From: Candidatus Puniceispirillum sp.
Lineage (GTDB): Bacteria > Pseudomonadota > Alphaproteobacteria > Puniceispirillales > Puniceispirillaceae
DNA: 64,000 nucleotides
Direction of reading: 5' to 3'
NCBI GenBank assembly: GCA_016778895.1
Contig: JADHOR010000004.1
Location: 1 to 64,000 of the forward strand
Both the position numbers and the translations under genes were made by a program. Numbering within the stretch: position 1 is the stretch's first letter; every line of letters begins with the position of its first letter. The notes under the pieces are model-generated. The model was not told the origin of the DNA, made no database searches, and saw nothing but the letters and a program-made list of their open reading frames with translations. Positions 9,299 to 18,539 of this stretch are shown here, in pieces.

Positions 9299-10603
9299 CT
9301 ATTGATAGATTGGGAAAGCCCGACATAATGAGCGAACTTCCTCGCGGACACGCGCCTCGACCGCTTTATTATCTTCGGGGTTTTTTGCCAGCCCATCAAG
9401 AACATCTCCGATCAAATGACCGATTTTGACAAATTCTTCATTACCGAAGCCACGTGTTGTTCCAGCCGGCGTTCCCAAACGCACTCCTGATGTAATTGCT
9501 GGTGGCTGCGGATCAAACGGAATGCCGTTCTTGTTACAGGTGATGCCGGCCTCTTCAAGCGACAGTTCTGTGACATTACCGGTCAGCCCTTTTGGCCGCA
9601 GATCAACCAGCACGACATGCGTATCGGTGCCGCCCGAAACAATCGCAACTCCACGTGAAATCAGAGTTTCCGCCAAAATTCGAGCGTTGCTGACAACTAT
9701 GTTTGTATAAGCCTTGAATTCAGGGCGAAGCGCCTCGCCAAAGGCCACGGCCTTGCCAGCGATCGCGTGCATCAATGGCCCGCCCTGCAACCCGGGAAAA
9801 ACCGCCGAATTGAACTTTTTCGCAAGCGCCTCATCATTGGTCAGGATTAAGCCACCCCGCGATGCACGCAGGGTCTTATGCGTAGTGGATGTCACCACAT
9901 GCGCATGATCGATCGGGCTTGGGTGCGCACCAGCAGCAACCAGACCTGATATATGCGCCATATCCACCATGAAATAGGCTCCAACCGAGTCTGCAATCTT
10001 GCGGAAAGCGGCAAAATCAAGCGTCCGCGGATAGGCCGACCCACCGGCCAGCAGCAGCTTTGGCTTATGTTCCAGCGCCAATCTTTGCAATTCGTCAAAA
10101 TCAACCTGCGCGGTGCCTTCGTCAACGCCATACTGAACTGCATTAAACCATTTACCCGATAGATTTGGCGCCGCGCCATGGGTGAGGTGACCGCCAGCGG
10201 CAAGCGACATCCCAAGGATTGTGTCGCCAGGCTTTAGCAGGCTGAGAAACACTGCCTGATTGGCCTGTGCGCCCGAATGCGGCTGCACATTCACAAAATT
10301 ACAATTGAACAGTTTCTTGGCGCGCTCGATTGCCAATGTTTCGATAACGTCAACATGCTCGCAGCCCCCGTAGTAACGACGCCCCGAATAACCTTCGGCA
10401 TATTTATTCGTCAGAATCGATCCCTGCGCTTCCATGACGGCATTACTGACGATGTTTTCCGATGCAATCATCTCGATCTGGTCTTGCTGCCGCACCAGCT
10501 CATCCTTGATCGCGGCGGCAACTTCGGGGTCACTCTGCGCCAATGCATTACTGAAAAACCCGTCCATCCTCATACCCGCTTTCGCGTTACCGAACTCATC
10601 CAT
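9299..10603 (-). CDS. glyA: Serine hydroxymethyltransferase
   Basis: PLP enzyme interconverting serine and glycine with tetrahydrofolate, the main source of one-carbon units. Visible motifs include [28 protein letters not shown], the PLP-lysine segment [16 protein letters not shown], and [18 protein letters not shown]. 434 residues is normal. GAGGAG lies at Shine-Dalgarno distance before the ATG at 10603. It heads the nrdR-rib-nusB run but is separated from nrdR by about 100 bases. Confidence 0.97.
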   Translation of the reverse strand: MDEFGNAKAGMRMDGFFSNALAQSDPEVAAAIKDELVRQQDQIEMIASENIVSNAVMEAQGSILTNKYAEGYSGRRYYGGCEHVDVIETLAIERAKKLFNCNFVNVQPHSGAQANQAVFLSLLKPGDTILGMSLAAGGHLTHGAAPNLSGKWFNAVQYGVDEGTAQVDFDELQRLALEHKPKLLLAGGSAYPRTLDFAAFRKIADSVGAYFMVDMAHISGLVAAGAHPSPIDHAHVVTSTTHKTLRASRGGLILTNDEALAKKFNSAVFPGLQGGPLMHAIAGKAVAFGEALRPEFKAYTNIVVSNARILAETLISRGVAIVSGGTDTHVVLVDLRPKGLTGNVTELSLEEAGITCNKNGIPFDPQPPAITSGVRLGTPAGTTRGFGNEEFVKIGHLIGDVLDGLAKNPEDNKAVEARVREEVRSLCRAFPIYQ

Positions 10604-10715
10604 CTTTTATCTCCTCAAATAACTTGCCGCACCAAATAAAACCCGCTACGCAAGCACCCATTATCCTGTTATAAACATCATCAACACGGCGACAATCGTT
10701 ATAAGCCTGAGCTAT

Positions 10716-11171
10716 TTAAGCGCGACCTCCAGTGATCGCGGTCAATTTATCTACACGGCGCTGATGCCGTCCGCCTTCAAATTCTGTCGCGAAAAACATA
10801 TCCACACATGTAAGTGCTATTGCCGGTTCAATCAACCGTTCACCCAATACAAGAACATTAGCATCATTATGCTGGCGGGAAAGACTGGCTGCCTCGGCGG
10901 TTGTTACCAGCGCCGCCCGCACCCAGGAAAACCGATTTACCGCAATCGAAATACCGATGCCGCTGCCACAAATGGCAATGCCGCGCGCGTCAGGGTTGTT
11001 TTCGAGCGCCATTGCCAGCTTGGCACCAAAATCAGGATAATCGGCGGCTTCCCCATCTTCCGGCCCAAGGTCTACAACATCACGGCCGGCAGTCTGCAAC
11101 CGCGCGCGAATCGTTTTCCGCAGAACACAGCCCGCATGATCAGACGCCAGATATATCGTATTCGGCTGCAT
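10716..11171 (-). CDS. rpiB: Ribose-5-phosphate isomerase B
   Basis: RpiB/LacA family sugar isomerase of the pentose phosphate pathway. The start MQPNTIYLASDHAG gives 151 residues, the family length; the 32 residues before it in the track have no family resemblance. Catalytic features: SDHAG at the N-terminus, CGSGIGISIAVNR with the base-acting Cys, and the HNDANVLVLGER block. It lies upstream of glyA on the same strand, separated by 112 bases. Confidence 0.94.
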   Translation of the reverse strand: MQPNTIYLASDHAGCVLRKTIRARLQTAGRDVVDLGPEDGEAADYPDFGAKLAMALENNPDARGIAICGSGIGISIAVNRFSWVRAALVTTAEAASLSRQHNDANVLVLGERLIEPAIALTCVDMFFATEFEGGRHQRRVDKLTAITGGRA

Positions 11172-11402
11172 TATCCCGTCGCTGCTCCTGCCAGACTGCC
11201 AGATTGCGGTTTCGCCAATATTCGTCTGATACCATGATTTTTTAACAAAATACAAAGATAATGGCACAAAAGGTACGCCGTGAAACGATCCTGATCCACA
11301 ATTATTGAATTTTCCTCAAACTCCAGATGATCGTGACGATTTTTTGTCAATTTTTTTAATTTTTTGTGACTTTAGTATCGACAAAGCCAACCATCTTTCC
11401 TA

Positions 11403-11504
11403 ACGTTTGTGTAACAGGTTGCGAAGACCGAGTTTAGGGAGAGCAAACGTCGGCAAAAAGATCGACGCTTGAAAAAGGCAAGGCGAAAGCCTTGCTTTTC
11501 TTTT
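11403..11504 (+). ncRNA. Candidate small structured RNA (unverified)
   Basis: On the plus strand, three potential hairpins follow each other: ACGTTTG/CAAACGT enclosing 34 bases, GTCG/CGAC, and the strong terminator ending in TTTTCTTTT. This order resembles a small RNA with its own terminator. No clear promoter was found upstream, and the terminator could equally serve the minus-strand nuo operon. The evidence is structural only. Confidence 0.25.
11472..11504. terminator. Bidirectional rho-independent terminator
   Basis: Perfect stem GCAAGGC/GCCTTGC with a GAAA tetraloop (11478-11495). On the plus strand it is followed by TTTTCTTTT; on the minus strand the same stem is followed by CTTTTTC. 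The minus-strand orientation fits termination of the nuo-birA-coaX-rnj-mce-DUF1467 operon, whose last stop codon is about 125 bases away. Confidence 0.8.
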
Positions 11505-11627
11505 GGGCAATATCTGCTTTTATCCGAGATCCGGTTTTAGCCAAAATCATGCGTCGCAAACCATCCCGGCCGCCTCCGATAATCGGCTAATCGCAATCTG
11601 CCAGTTTCGCCAGCGGCAGAGTTCCCT

Positions 11628-11864
11628 CTACAGTTGATCTAGCGAGATCAACTTAGAGTCAATAATCCAGTAAACAAAGCCAAACAGAATTGTGGCAATG
11701 CCTGTTGCAATCATCGCCTTGCGCCACAGCATCGGCTTTTCTGGTGCTGAAGTTGCATGACCAGGCTCGACCTGATCCGGCGTTTTCACACCGAATGGCA
11801 ATGTCATAAAGAACACCCACCACCACAAAAGGATAAACACCACAATTCCCGAAACAAGATCCAT
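11628..11864 (-). CDS. DUF1467 family membrane protein
   Basis: A 78-residue protein with two predicted transmembrane helices (residues about 3-22 and 50-70) separated by a short polar loop. The FILLWWWVFFMTLPFGV opening is typical of the DUF1467 family found in alphaproteobacteria. Its ATG directly abuts the mce stop codon, so it is the last gene of the long nuo operon. The function of the family is unknown. Confidence 0.85.
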   Translation of the reverse strand: MDLVSGIVVFILLWWWVFFMTLPFGVKTPDQVEPGHATSAPEKPMLWRKAMIATGIATILFGFVYWIIDSKLISLDQL

Positions 11865-12287
11865 CTAATTCGCCCCGCCTGCAGCAATTTGTTCGAGTTC
11901 AATCAGCGTTCCGTTAAAGTCCTTTGGGTGCAAAAACAGAACTGGATTGCCGTGGGCACCGGTTTTGACCTTTCCATCACCAAGCACCCGTGCGCCTTTT
12001 GCCTCAAGGTGCACCCGTGCATCATCGATGCTGCTAACCTCATAACAGATGTGGTGCATACCACCATCGGGATGACGCTTTAAAAAGCCAGCAATCGGAG
12101 AATTCTCACCGTAAGGCTCCATTAACTCAACCTGACCATTGGCCGACCGCACAAAAGCGACGCGAACCCCATGTTCGGCTATTGTCTTCGGGGCGCTGAC
12201 TGCAGCCCCCAGCATGTCACGCCAATGCGCCGCTGCCCCATCAAGATCAGGGACGACAATTGCGATATGATTAATTCTGCCGATCAT
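11865..12287 (-). CDS. mce: Methylmalonyl-CoA epimerase
   Basis: Vicinal-oxygen-chelate fold enzyme converting (S)- to (R)-methylmalonyl-CoA for propionate catabolism. Metal-binding residues are in place: His in INHIAIVVPDL, His in GGMHHICYEV, and Glu in TLIELEQ. 140 residues matches the family. The start overlaps the RNase J stop (ATGA). Methylmalonyl-CoA mutase is not in the window. Confidence 0.93.
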   Translation of the reverse strand: MIGRINHIAIVVPDLDGAAAHWRDMLGAAVSAPKTIAEHGVRVAFVRSANGQVELMEPYGENSPIAGFLKRHPDGGMHHICYEVSSIDDARVHLEAKGARVLGDGKVKTGAHGNPVLFLHPKDFNGTLIELEQIAAGGAN

Positions 12288-13960
12288 GCGCGTAAATCCT
12301 CTTCACCTACGCGCATGATATGAACCTGGGCAATCGGCCGCAAGCCAAACATGGAGCGCGCGACCCGCCTCACCGCCTGCGAGACAACCTCTTCAACCGA
12401 GGCGTCATTTCGCCGCGCTGTCTTACCCAAGATTTCGACCGCATCTTCAACCGCGATTGTAGCAGCGGCAACATAATCACTAGCCGCGTCTCCATCACCA
12501 AGACCAGTTTGGACGATGCTTGGCAAGGTGCACAGCGCGCCAGACTTGTTCAGGATGACCGATGCAGTTACAACACCGTTCCACAGCATCCGGCGACGCG
12601 CCCGCATCATATCGGCTTGCAATTCGATGATATTACCCTTTTCCGCCGTCATTGCACCGGTATGGACATTATCAATGATTGTTGCTTTATTGCCGTTTAA
12701 GCGTATCACCACACCGTTATCAGGCAGGATTGTTTGCGGCACCTGACACGACTCTGCCAGCGCCGCATGAGCCAGCAGATGGCGTGCGGTTCCATGCACG
12801 GGAATCGCAATTTTAGGCCGGATCAGACCATACATTTCGATCATTTCATGACGTGACGGATGACCCGAAACATGAACCGGTGCATCTTGATCGGTGATCA
12901 GATTAATCTTTCGGCGAATCAGCATATCCTGTACCCGCGCAATCGCATTCTCGTTACCCGGAATTTGCCGAGACGAATAAATAACCGTATCGCCGGCTTC
13001 GAGACTGATTGTTTCATGATCCGCCGCCGCAATACGTGCCATCGCGGCGCGCGGCTCGCCTTGGGTACCAGTACATACGATCACAATCGCATTGCGTGGC
13101 AATAAATCAACATCACTCTCAGGCACCAAATCAGGCAGATCAGCAAGATAACCAACCTCACGCGCTGCCGAAATAGCCCGGTTTAATGCACGCCCCACAA
13201 CCGCCACCGACCGGTCGTTAGCCTTGGCCGCCTTGCAGATTGAGTCAATCCGCGCAACATTGCTGGCAAAACAGGTAATGGCGACCCGCCCACTTGCCTT
13301 GGCAATGGCAGCGATTAGCCCTTCTTTGGCATCATTCTCAGAGCCGGTACGCCCCTCCACCATCGCATTTGTTGAGTCGCCAACAAGCGCCAAAACCCCC
13401 TCATCACCAATGGCGGCAAGTCGTGCTGAGTCAGTGTCACTACCAAGAACCGGCGTCTTATCAAACTTCCAGTCACCAGTGTGAAGGATGGTGCCAGCAT
13501 CAGTACGTATTGCAAGCGCCGCCGGATCAGGGATCGAATGGTTCAACGCAACCATTTCAATTTCGAAGGCACCAAGCTTAAACGGTGCATTCATTCCGAT
13601 CTCATGCAGCTGGACATCAAAATCACCGCGTGACTCGGCAAGTTTGCGCCGCAAAAGTGCAAGGGTAAACGCGCTGCCATAAATCGGACAACCAAGCTGG
13701 CTCCATAGATACGGGATCGCCCCAAGATGGTCTTCATGCCCGTGCGTTAGCACCAGACCTGCCAGCCTGTCACGGCGATCGGCGATAAACTTTAGATCAG
13801 GCAGAATAACGTCAACGCCGGGGGTACTTTCATCAGGAAAAGAAATTCCAAGATCAATCATGATCCAGCTGTCCTGATAATGGTAGAGATTGACGTTCAT
13901 GCCAATTTCGCCCGACCCACCAAGAGGCGCAAACAGCAGGTCATCCTTTGAATAGTTCAT
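12284..13960 (-). CDS. rnj: Ribonuclease J
   Basis: Metallo-beta-lactamase/beta-CASP ribonuclease with endo- and 5'-exonuclease activity in mRNA and rRNA processing. Zinc motif HGHEDH lies at residues 73-78, a further His in LNHSIPD, HTGDWKFD, and the beta-CASP residues GTQGEPRAAMARIA and SGHPSRHEM. 558 residues fits the alphaproteobacterial form. The C-terminal domain is present. It is located between coaX and mce in the nuo operon tail, a conserved place in this class. Confidence 0.95.
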   Translation of the reverse strand: MNYSKDDLLFAPLGGSGEIGMNVNLYHYQDSWIMIDLGISFPDESTPGVDVILPDLKFIADRRDRLAGLVLTHGHEDHLGAIPYLWSQLGCPIYGSAFTLALLRRKLAESRGDFDVQLHEIGMNAPFKLGAFEIEMVALNHSIPDPAALAIRTDAGTILHTGDWKFDKTPVLGSDTDSARLAAIGDEGVLALVGDSTNAMVEGRTGSENDAKEGLIAAIAKASGRVAITCFASNVARIDSICKAAKANDRSVAVVGRALNRAISAAREVGYLADLPDLVPESDVDLLPRNAIVIVCTGTQGEPRAAMARIAAADHETISLEAGDTVIYSSRQIPGNENAIARVQDMLIRRKINLITDQDAPVHVSGHPSRHEMIEMYGLIRPKIAIPVHGTARHLLAHAALAESCQVPQTILPDNGVVIRLNGNKATIIDNVHTGAMTAEKGNIIELQADMMRARRRMLWNGVVTASVILNKSGALCTLPSIVQTGLGDGDAASDYVAAATIAVEDAVEILGKTARRNDASVEEVVSQAVRRVARSMFGLRPIAQVHIMRVGEEDLRA

Positions 13961-13985
13961 CTATTGTGCCTAACGTTTTTGGTGA

Positions 13986-14780
13986 TCAGTCTTGTTTGAA
14001 TTTGGCTTTATTTCGGGCGTGAATTTGAACCAGCCCCTTTAATGTCAAATCTTGGTCAACGATCGATATTGCTGAAACATGCTCGGCAAATAATGGTGCC
14101 AGGCCACCCGTTGCAATGGCCGGCAAATCCGCGCCGTGATCACGCCGCAACCGGGAAATTAGCCCTTCAACCATGCTGACATAGCCCCAGAAAATACCCG
14201 AATGCATCGCACTAACTGTATCCTTGCCAAGGACCGGCATATCGGCCGCCCATGGCTGAACCGCAAGGCGCGGCAGACGTGCAGCCGCAAGAAACAGGGC
14301 CTCAAGCGAAAGATTAACCCCGGGGGCGATGATGCCGCCCTCATAGGCGCCATTTTTGCCAACAAGATCAAATGTTGTTGCCGTGCCAAAATCAAGAATG
14401 ATTGCCGGCAAATCATAAAAATCACGCGCCGCAACCGCATTAACCAGCCGGTCAGCACCAGCCTGATCAGGGCGATCGATACGGATATCAATCCCGAGGT
14501 CAATATTCGGATCACCAACAACCTGCGGAACAAGGCTAAAGCCACGCGCCGCTAGATTGATCAGTTTCGGCTGAACTTCAGGCACGACGCTCGCAATAAT
14601 CATTTCGGCAATTTCACCAACCTCAATCGATTTTAGGGCCATCAATTGCGCTAGCCAGACGAGATATTCATCCGCGCTACGCTTGGGGTCGGTGCTAATC
14701 CGCCAGTTAGATCGCTGGGTTTCACCATCATAGAGGGCGAATACGATATTGGTATTGCCGCAATCTACAGCCAAGAGCAT
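13986..14780 (-). CDS. coaX: Type III pantothenate kinase
   Basis: First enzyme of coenzyme A synthesis, of the ASKHA superfamily and using monovalent cations. Motifs: MLLAVDCGNTNIVFALYDG at the N-terminus, the GADRLVNAVAA pantothenate-binding segment, and DFGTATTFDLV. 264 residues is normal. It sits three bases after birA and 25 before rnj. The birA-coaX pairing is a common arrangement. Confidence 0.96.
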   Translation of the reverse strand: MLLAVDCGNTNIVFALYDGETQRSNWRISTDPKRSADEYLVWLAQLMALKSIEVGEIAEMIIASVVPEVQPKLINLAARGFSLVPQVVGDPNIDLGIDIRIDRPDQAGADRLVNAVAARDFYDLPAIILDFGTATTFDLVGKNGAYEGGIIAPGVNLSLEALFLAAARLPRLAVQPWAADMPVLGKDTVSAMHSGIFWGYVSMVEGLISRLRRDHGADLPAIATGGLAPLFAEHVSAISIVDQDLTLKGLVQIHARNKAKFKQD

Positions 14781-14783
14781 CGG

Positions 14784-15551
14784 TTAACTGCCTAAAAGTT
14801 TCACATCACCTGTACCGATATGGTGTGTTTGGCCCGAATCATCAAGCAAAAGCATCGTGCCGTCCATGCCAAGATCGTGAAAAACCCCCGAAATCATGGT
14901 TTCGCCCCGCGCGACAGCAACCTGCTGCCCCAAAAACAGAGCATTTTGCAACCACGCCGTCCGTATAGGAGCAAAACCGGACTGACAGAAACTTTCATAC
15001 CATACCGCCAGCCGGTCAATATATGCGGCGGCAAGGTCATGCGGGCTAGGCAACGCGGCGCGATCAATTGGCCATATATCAGCCAAGGCCACCGGCGCAA
15101 TCCGCTGCGCGCCAACCGCCCCCACCGGAGCAATATTAATCCCGCTGCCAATAATCAGATTCTGACCATCCACCTCAAGCAGAATGCCGGCAATTTTACC
15201 GCCAGCCAGCATCACGTCATTCGGCCATTTCAATCCGGTTTGCGGCATATGCGCGCCCGGCATATGCGCCTCAATCTGCGCGCGCACGGTCTCCAGAACG
15301 GCCAGTGATGCGGCAAATGAAAGGGCAAACCACTGGCTGAGATCAACCGGTGGCCGCAGCAGCACCGAAAGGTACATTCCGCCCTTTTGAGAGGACCAGC
15401 TGCGCCCATGTCGCCCGCGCCCGGCGGTTTGTTCAACCGCTAGAAACGCGCTGCCGGGAGGCGCCCCGCCAGCAGCGGCCAGCTTGGCAAGATCAGAGGT
15501 AGATGTTGCGGTTTGTTCGGTTGTTAGCGACCAGATTAGCGGTTCGGCCAT
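14784..15551 (-). CDS. birA: Biotin--[acetyl-CoA-carboxylase] ligase
   Basis: Attaches biotin to biotin-dependent carboxylases. The catalytic domain shows TAGRGRHGRSW (biotin-binding GRGRxGR loop), GLKWPNDVMLAGGKIAGILLE, and IGSGINI. At 255 residues it lacks the N-terminal DNA-binding helix-turn-helix of E. coli BirA, so it should be a ligase without repressor function. It starts six bases after nuoN. Confidence 0.95.
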   Translation of the reverse strand: MAEPLIWSLTTEQTATSTSDLAKLAAAGGAPPGSAFLAVEQTAGRGRHGRSWSSQKGGMYLSVLLRPPVDLSQWFALSFAASLAVLETVRAQIEAHMPGAHMPQTGLKWPNDVMLAGGKIAGILLEVDGQNLIIGSGINIAPVGAVGAQRIAPVALADIWPIDRAALPSPHDLAAAYIDRLAVWYESFCQSGFAPIRTAWLQNALFLGQQVAVARGETMISGVFHDLGMDGTMLLLDDSGQTHHIGTGDVKLLGS

Positions 15552-15557
15552 ACGCGC

Positions 15558-17012
15558 CTAAAGCTGTGCCATCAGCGCGTCCGCAGCAAACCCAGCTGTT
15601 TCCAGCAACGGGCTAAGCCCGATAAAGAACAATAAAATCACCGCAATTGAAACCCCGAGGACAAGCTTATTGGCAACCGGAATTTCCGCATCAAGCGGCT
15701 CATCAGCATCCTCAAAATACATGATCTTGATGATACGCAGATAATAGAACGCTCCAACGACACTCATTACAACACCGATGACGGCAAGCGGAACCAGACC
15801 AGCATTAACCGCCGCCAAAAACACATACCACTTGCCAAAAAATCCGGCCAGGGGCGGAATGCCGGCCATCGAGAACATCATAATCATCAGACCAAGTGCC
15901 AGCGTTGGGTGGGTCCGCGACAACCCCTGCAAATCGGCAACGCGGGTCGCCGACTGACCGTCACGGCGCATCAGTAGGATGATCGCGAATGCACCTGCGC
16001 CCATAAAGATATAGCCAGTCATATAGATCATCACACCAAGCGCACCTTGCTGGGTTCCTGCGGCCAGACCCGCCAGCGCATAGCCCATATGCGCAATTGA
16101 TGAATAGGCCATCATGCGCTTGATATCGGTTTGCATAATCGCACCAAGCGCACCAACCACCATTGAGGCAATCGAAAGCGCGACCAGCACTTGCGACCAT
16201 TCGGCTTCGATCGAGCCAAAGGCTCCATAGGTCAGCCGCATCATCAGTGCCATTGCCGCCACTTTTGGCGCAATTGCAAATAATGCTGTTACCGGGCTTG
16301 GTGAGCCCTGATAAACATCAGGTGTCCACATATGAAACGGGGCTGCCGAAATCTTGAATGCAATTCCTGACACCATAAACACCATGCCCACGATAAACAC
16401 CACTGGCAGCTGGTCGGCCGATACAGCCGCCGCGATACCGGAAAAGCTGGTCGTGCCCGCAAAGCCGTAAACCAGTGAGGCGCCATACAGCAGCATTCCT
16501 GATGATAATGCGCCAAGCAGAAAATATTTCAATCCGGCTTCAGATGACCTAAGGGAATTGGTTCGCATTGCCGCAACCACATAAAGCGGCAGCGACTGTA
16601 ACTCTACCGCCATATAGAGCGACATAAGGTCATTTGCCGAAATCATCAGCATCATGCCAACAAGCGCAAGCATTACCAAAAGCGCAAATTCTGGCTTGTT
16701 GATATCGTCTTTGGCAAGCGGCGTAATCGACATATAAAGCGCGCAAAATGTGCCGAGCAGAACAAGGATCTTCATGTAACCGGCAAAGCTGTCAGCTCTG
16801 AACATCCCGCCAAAAGCCGTCTCGTTACCAACAGAGCTAGACCATATCAATGCCAGCGCAAGCACAATACCGCCAAGCGCAATCCGCGTCACGCGCTGCG
16901 CATTCCTAGCACTCTCGCCGCCATAGGCTGCAACAAGAACCAGAACAAGCGCCAATGTCGCCAGAATCATTTCGGGCAAGGCAGGCAGGATATCGGTTAG
17001 ATCAAATACCAT
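15558..17012 (-). CDS. nuoN: NADH-quinone oxidoreductase subunit N
   Basis: Antiporter-like membrane subunit of complex I that takes part in proton pumping. 484 residues with about 14 hydrophobic helices. Typical motifs are VELQSLPLYVV with the conserved glutamate, KYFLLGALSSGMLLYG with the lysine, and IKRMMAYSSIAHMGYAL. Last nuo gene of the operon; birA follows closely. Confidence 0.97.
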   Translation of the reverse strand: MVFDLTDILPALPEMILATLALVLVLVAAYGGESARNAQRVTRIALGGIVLALALIWSSSVGNETAFGGMFRADSFAGYMKILVLLGTFCALYMSITPLAKDDINKPEFALLVMLALVGMMLMISANDLMSLYMAVELQSLPLYVVAAMRTNSLRSSEAGLKYFLLGALSSGMLLYGASLVYGFAGTTSFSGIAAAVSADQLPVVFIVGMVFMVSGIAFKISAAPFHMWTPDVYQGSPSPVTALFAIAPKVAAMALMMRLTYGAFGSIEAEWSQVLVALSIASMVVGALGAIMQTDIKRMMAYSSIAHMGYALAGLAAGTQQGALGVMIYMTGYIFMGAGAFAIILLMRRDGQSATRVADLQGLSRTHPTLALGLMIMMFSMAGIPPLAGFFGKWYVFLAAVNAGLVPLAVIGVVMSVVGAFYYLRIIKIMYFEDADEPLDAEIPVANKLVLGVSIAVILLFFIGLSPLLETAGFAADALMAQL

Positions 17013-17030
17013 TTTATTTCCTCAACACCC

Positions 17031-18536
17031 CTAATTTTGTGCCAAAACTGACAAGCCGTTTGCCGACAGGCCATCCAGAACAAACTGGATGGATACTGCC
17101 ATCACATCAAGAAGCGCCATCGGATAAACACCAAACAGCAGAACCAAAAATGACAGAGGTAGGAAAATTGTAAATTCACGCATTTGCATCGGCTCCATAT
17201 TCTTGACCGCGTCATTAACGATCGCCCCAAACATCACGCGCCGATAGAGCCACAGCATATAGGTGGCGCCAAGCACCAGACCTGTTGCAGTGAAAAAGGC
17301 AACCCAGCTGCTGACGTGCCAGGCGCCGACCAGCACCAGCATTTCGCCCACAAAACCGCTCGTTCCCGGCAAGCCAACCGATGCCAGCATCATAAACATA
17401 AAAAACACTGCATAGCGCGGCATTACCGTCGCAACACCGCCATAGGCGCTGATATCGCGCGTGTGCAGCCGGTCATAGACAACCCCGACGCAAAAGAACA
17501 AGGCAGCCGAAACCAGACCATGGCTGATCATCTGGAACATCGCGCCGGCAATACCCTGCTCGGTCAAGGTGAAGATGCCAATTGTCACAAACCCCATATG
17601 CGCAACCGACGAATAGGCGATCATCTTTTTCATGTCAGATTGTGCCAGCGCCACCAACGAGGTGTAGATCACCGCAATAATCGACAATGTAAAGATTAAC
17701 GGCGCAAAATACTCGGACGCCATCGGGAACATTGGCAATGAAAAGCGCAGAAAGCCGTAACCGCCCATTTTCAACAATACGCCCGCCAATATCATCGAGC
17801 CAGCGGTCGGTGCCTCAACATGGGCATCAGGCAGCCATGTGTGCAACGGCCACATTGGCACCTTCACCGCAAATGACGCAAGGAAGCCAAGAAACAGCCA
17901 GGTCTGCATCGACTCAGAAAACCGGTGTCCAGCAAGCACCGGAATATCGGTTGTGCCAGCGTCGATATAGATTGCCAGCATACAGACCAGCATCAGCACC
18001 GAACCTAGCAGCGTGTATAAAAAGAACTTAAAAGCCGCATAAACTCGGCGTGGGCCGCCCCAGATACCAATAATCAGGAACATCGGGATCAGAACTGCCT
18101 CGAAAAACAGATAGAACATCAGCATATCAAGCGAGACAAACATGCCGACCATCATGGTTTCCAGCACCAGGAACGCGATCATATATTCACGCACCCGAAC
18201 GGTAATCGCCTGCCAGCTTGCCAAAATCGCTAGCGGAGTCAAAAACGTGCTAAGCAGGACAAAGGGCATTGAAATGCCATCAACACCCATATGATAGCCA
18301 ATTCCAGTACCAGCTAGCCAGACCGCTTTTTCTTCAAAATGGTAGCCGGTTAAAGTGCTGTCAAACCCGATTAAAATTGGCAATGACACCAAAAAGGTAA
18401 AGCTTGAAACCCATAATGCCACATAACGCGAATTTTGCGCGATGCTTCGCTCATCGCCCCTAATCAGCAACAAGGACAGCACACCAGCCAGTGGCAGGAA
18501 GGTGATAATAGATAAAATAGGCCAGTTATCAATCAT
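17031..18536 (-). CDS. nuoM: NADH-quinone oxidoreductase subunit M
   Basis: Antiporter-like proton-pumping subunit of complex I, 501 residues, mostly transmembrane. Family motifs include [20 protein letters not shown] with the essential glutamate, the [19 protein letters not shown] loop, and [16 protein letters not shown]. It lies between nuoL and nuoN with very short spacers (3 and 18 bases). Confidence 0.97.
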   Translation of the reverse strand: MIDNWPILSIITFLPLAGVLSLLLIRGDERSIAQNSRYVALWVSSFTFLVSLPILIGFDSTLTGYHFEEKAVWLAGTGIGYHMGVDGISMPFVLLSTFLTPLAILASWQAITVRVREYMIAFLVLETMMVGMFVSLDMLMFYLFFEAVLIPMFLIIGIWGGPRRVYAAFKFFLYTLLGSVLMLVCMLAIYIDAGTTDIPVLAGHRFSESMQTWLFLGFLASFAVKVPMWPLHTWLPDAHVEAPTAGSMILAGVLLKMGGYGFLRFSLPMFPMASEYFAPLIFTLSIIAVIYTSLVALAQSDMKKMIAYSSVAHMGFVTIGIFTLTEQGIAGAMFQMISHGLVSAALFFCVGVVYDRLHTRDISAYGGVATVMPRYAVFFMFMMLASVGLPGTSGFVGEMLVLVGAWHVSSWVAFFTATGLVLGATYMLWLYRRVMFGAIVNDAVKNMEPMQMREFTIFLPLSFLVLLFGVYPMALLDVMAVSIQFVLDGLSANGLSVLAQN

Positions 18537-18539
18537 CGC

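Larger units (their letters stand above)
11172..11627. other. Intergenic region with AT-rich tract and structured element
   Basis: 456 bases without a convincing protein gene. It holds the presumed rpiB promoter, a very AT-rich stretch at about 11340-11375 with several T-runs, an inverted repeat ACGTTTG/CAAACGT (11403-11409 with 11444-11450), and a terminator hairpin described separately. A short CCGAT/ATCGG palindrome lies near 11578. No open reading frame with family resemblance was seen. Confidence 0.6.
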
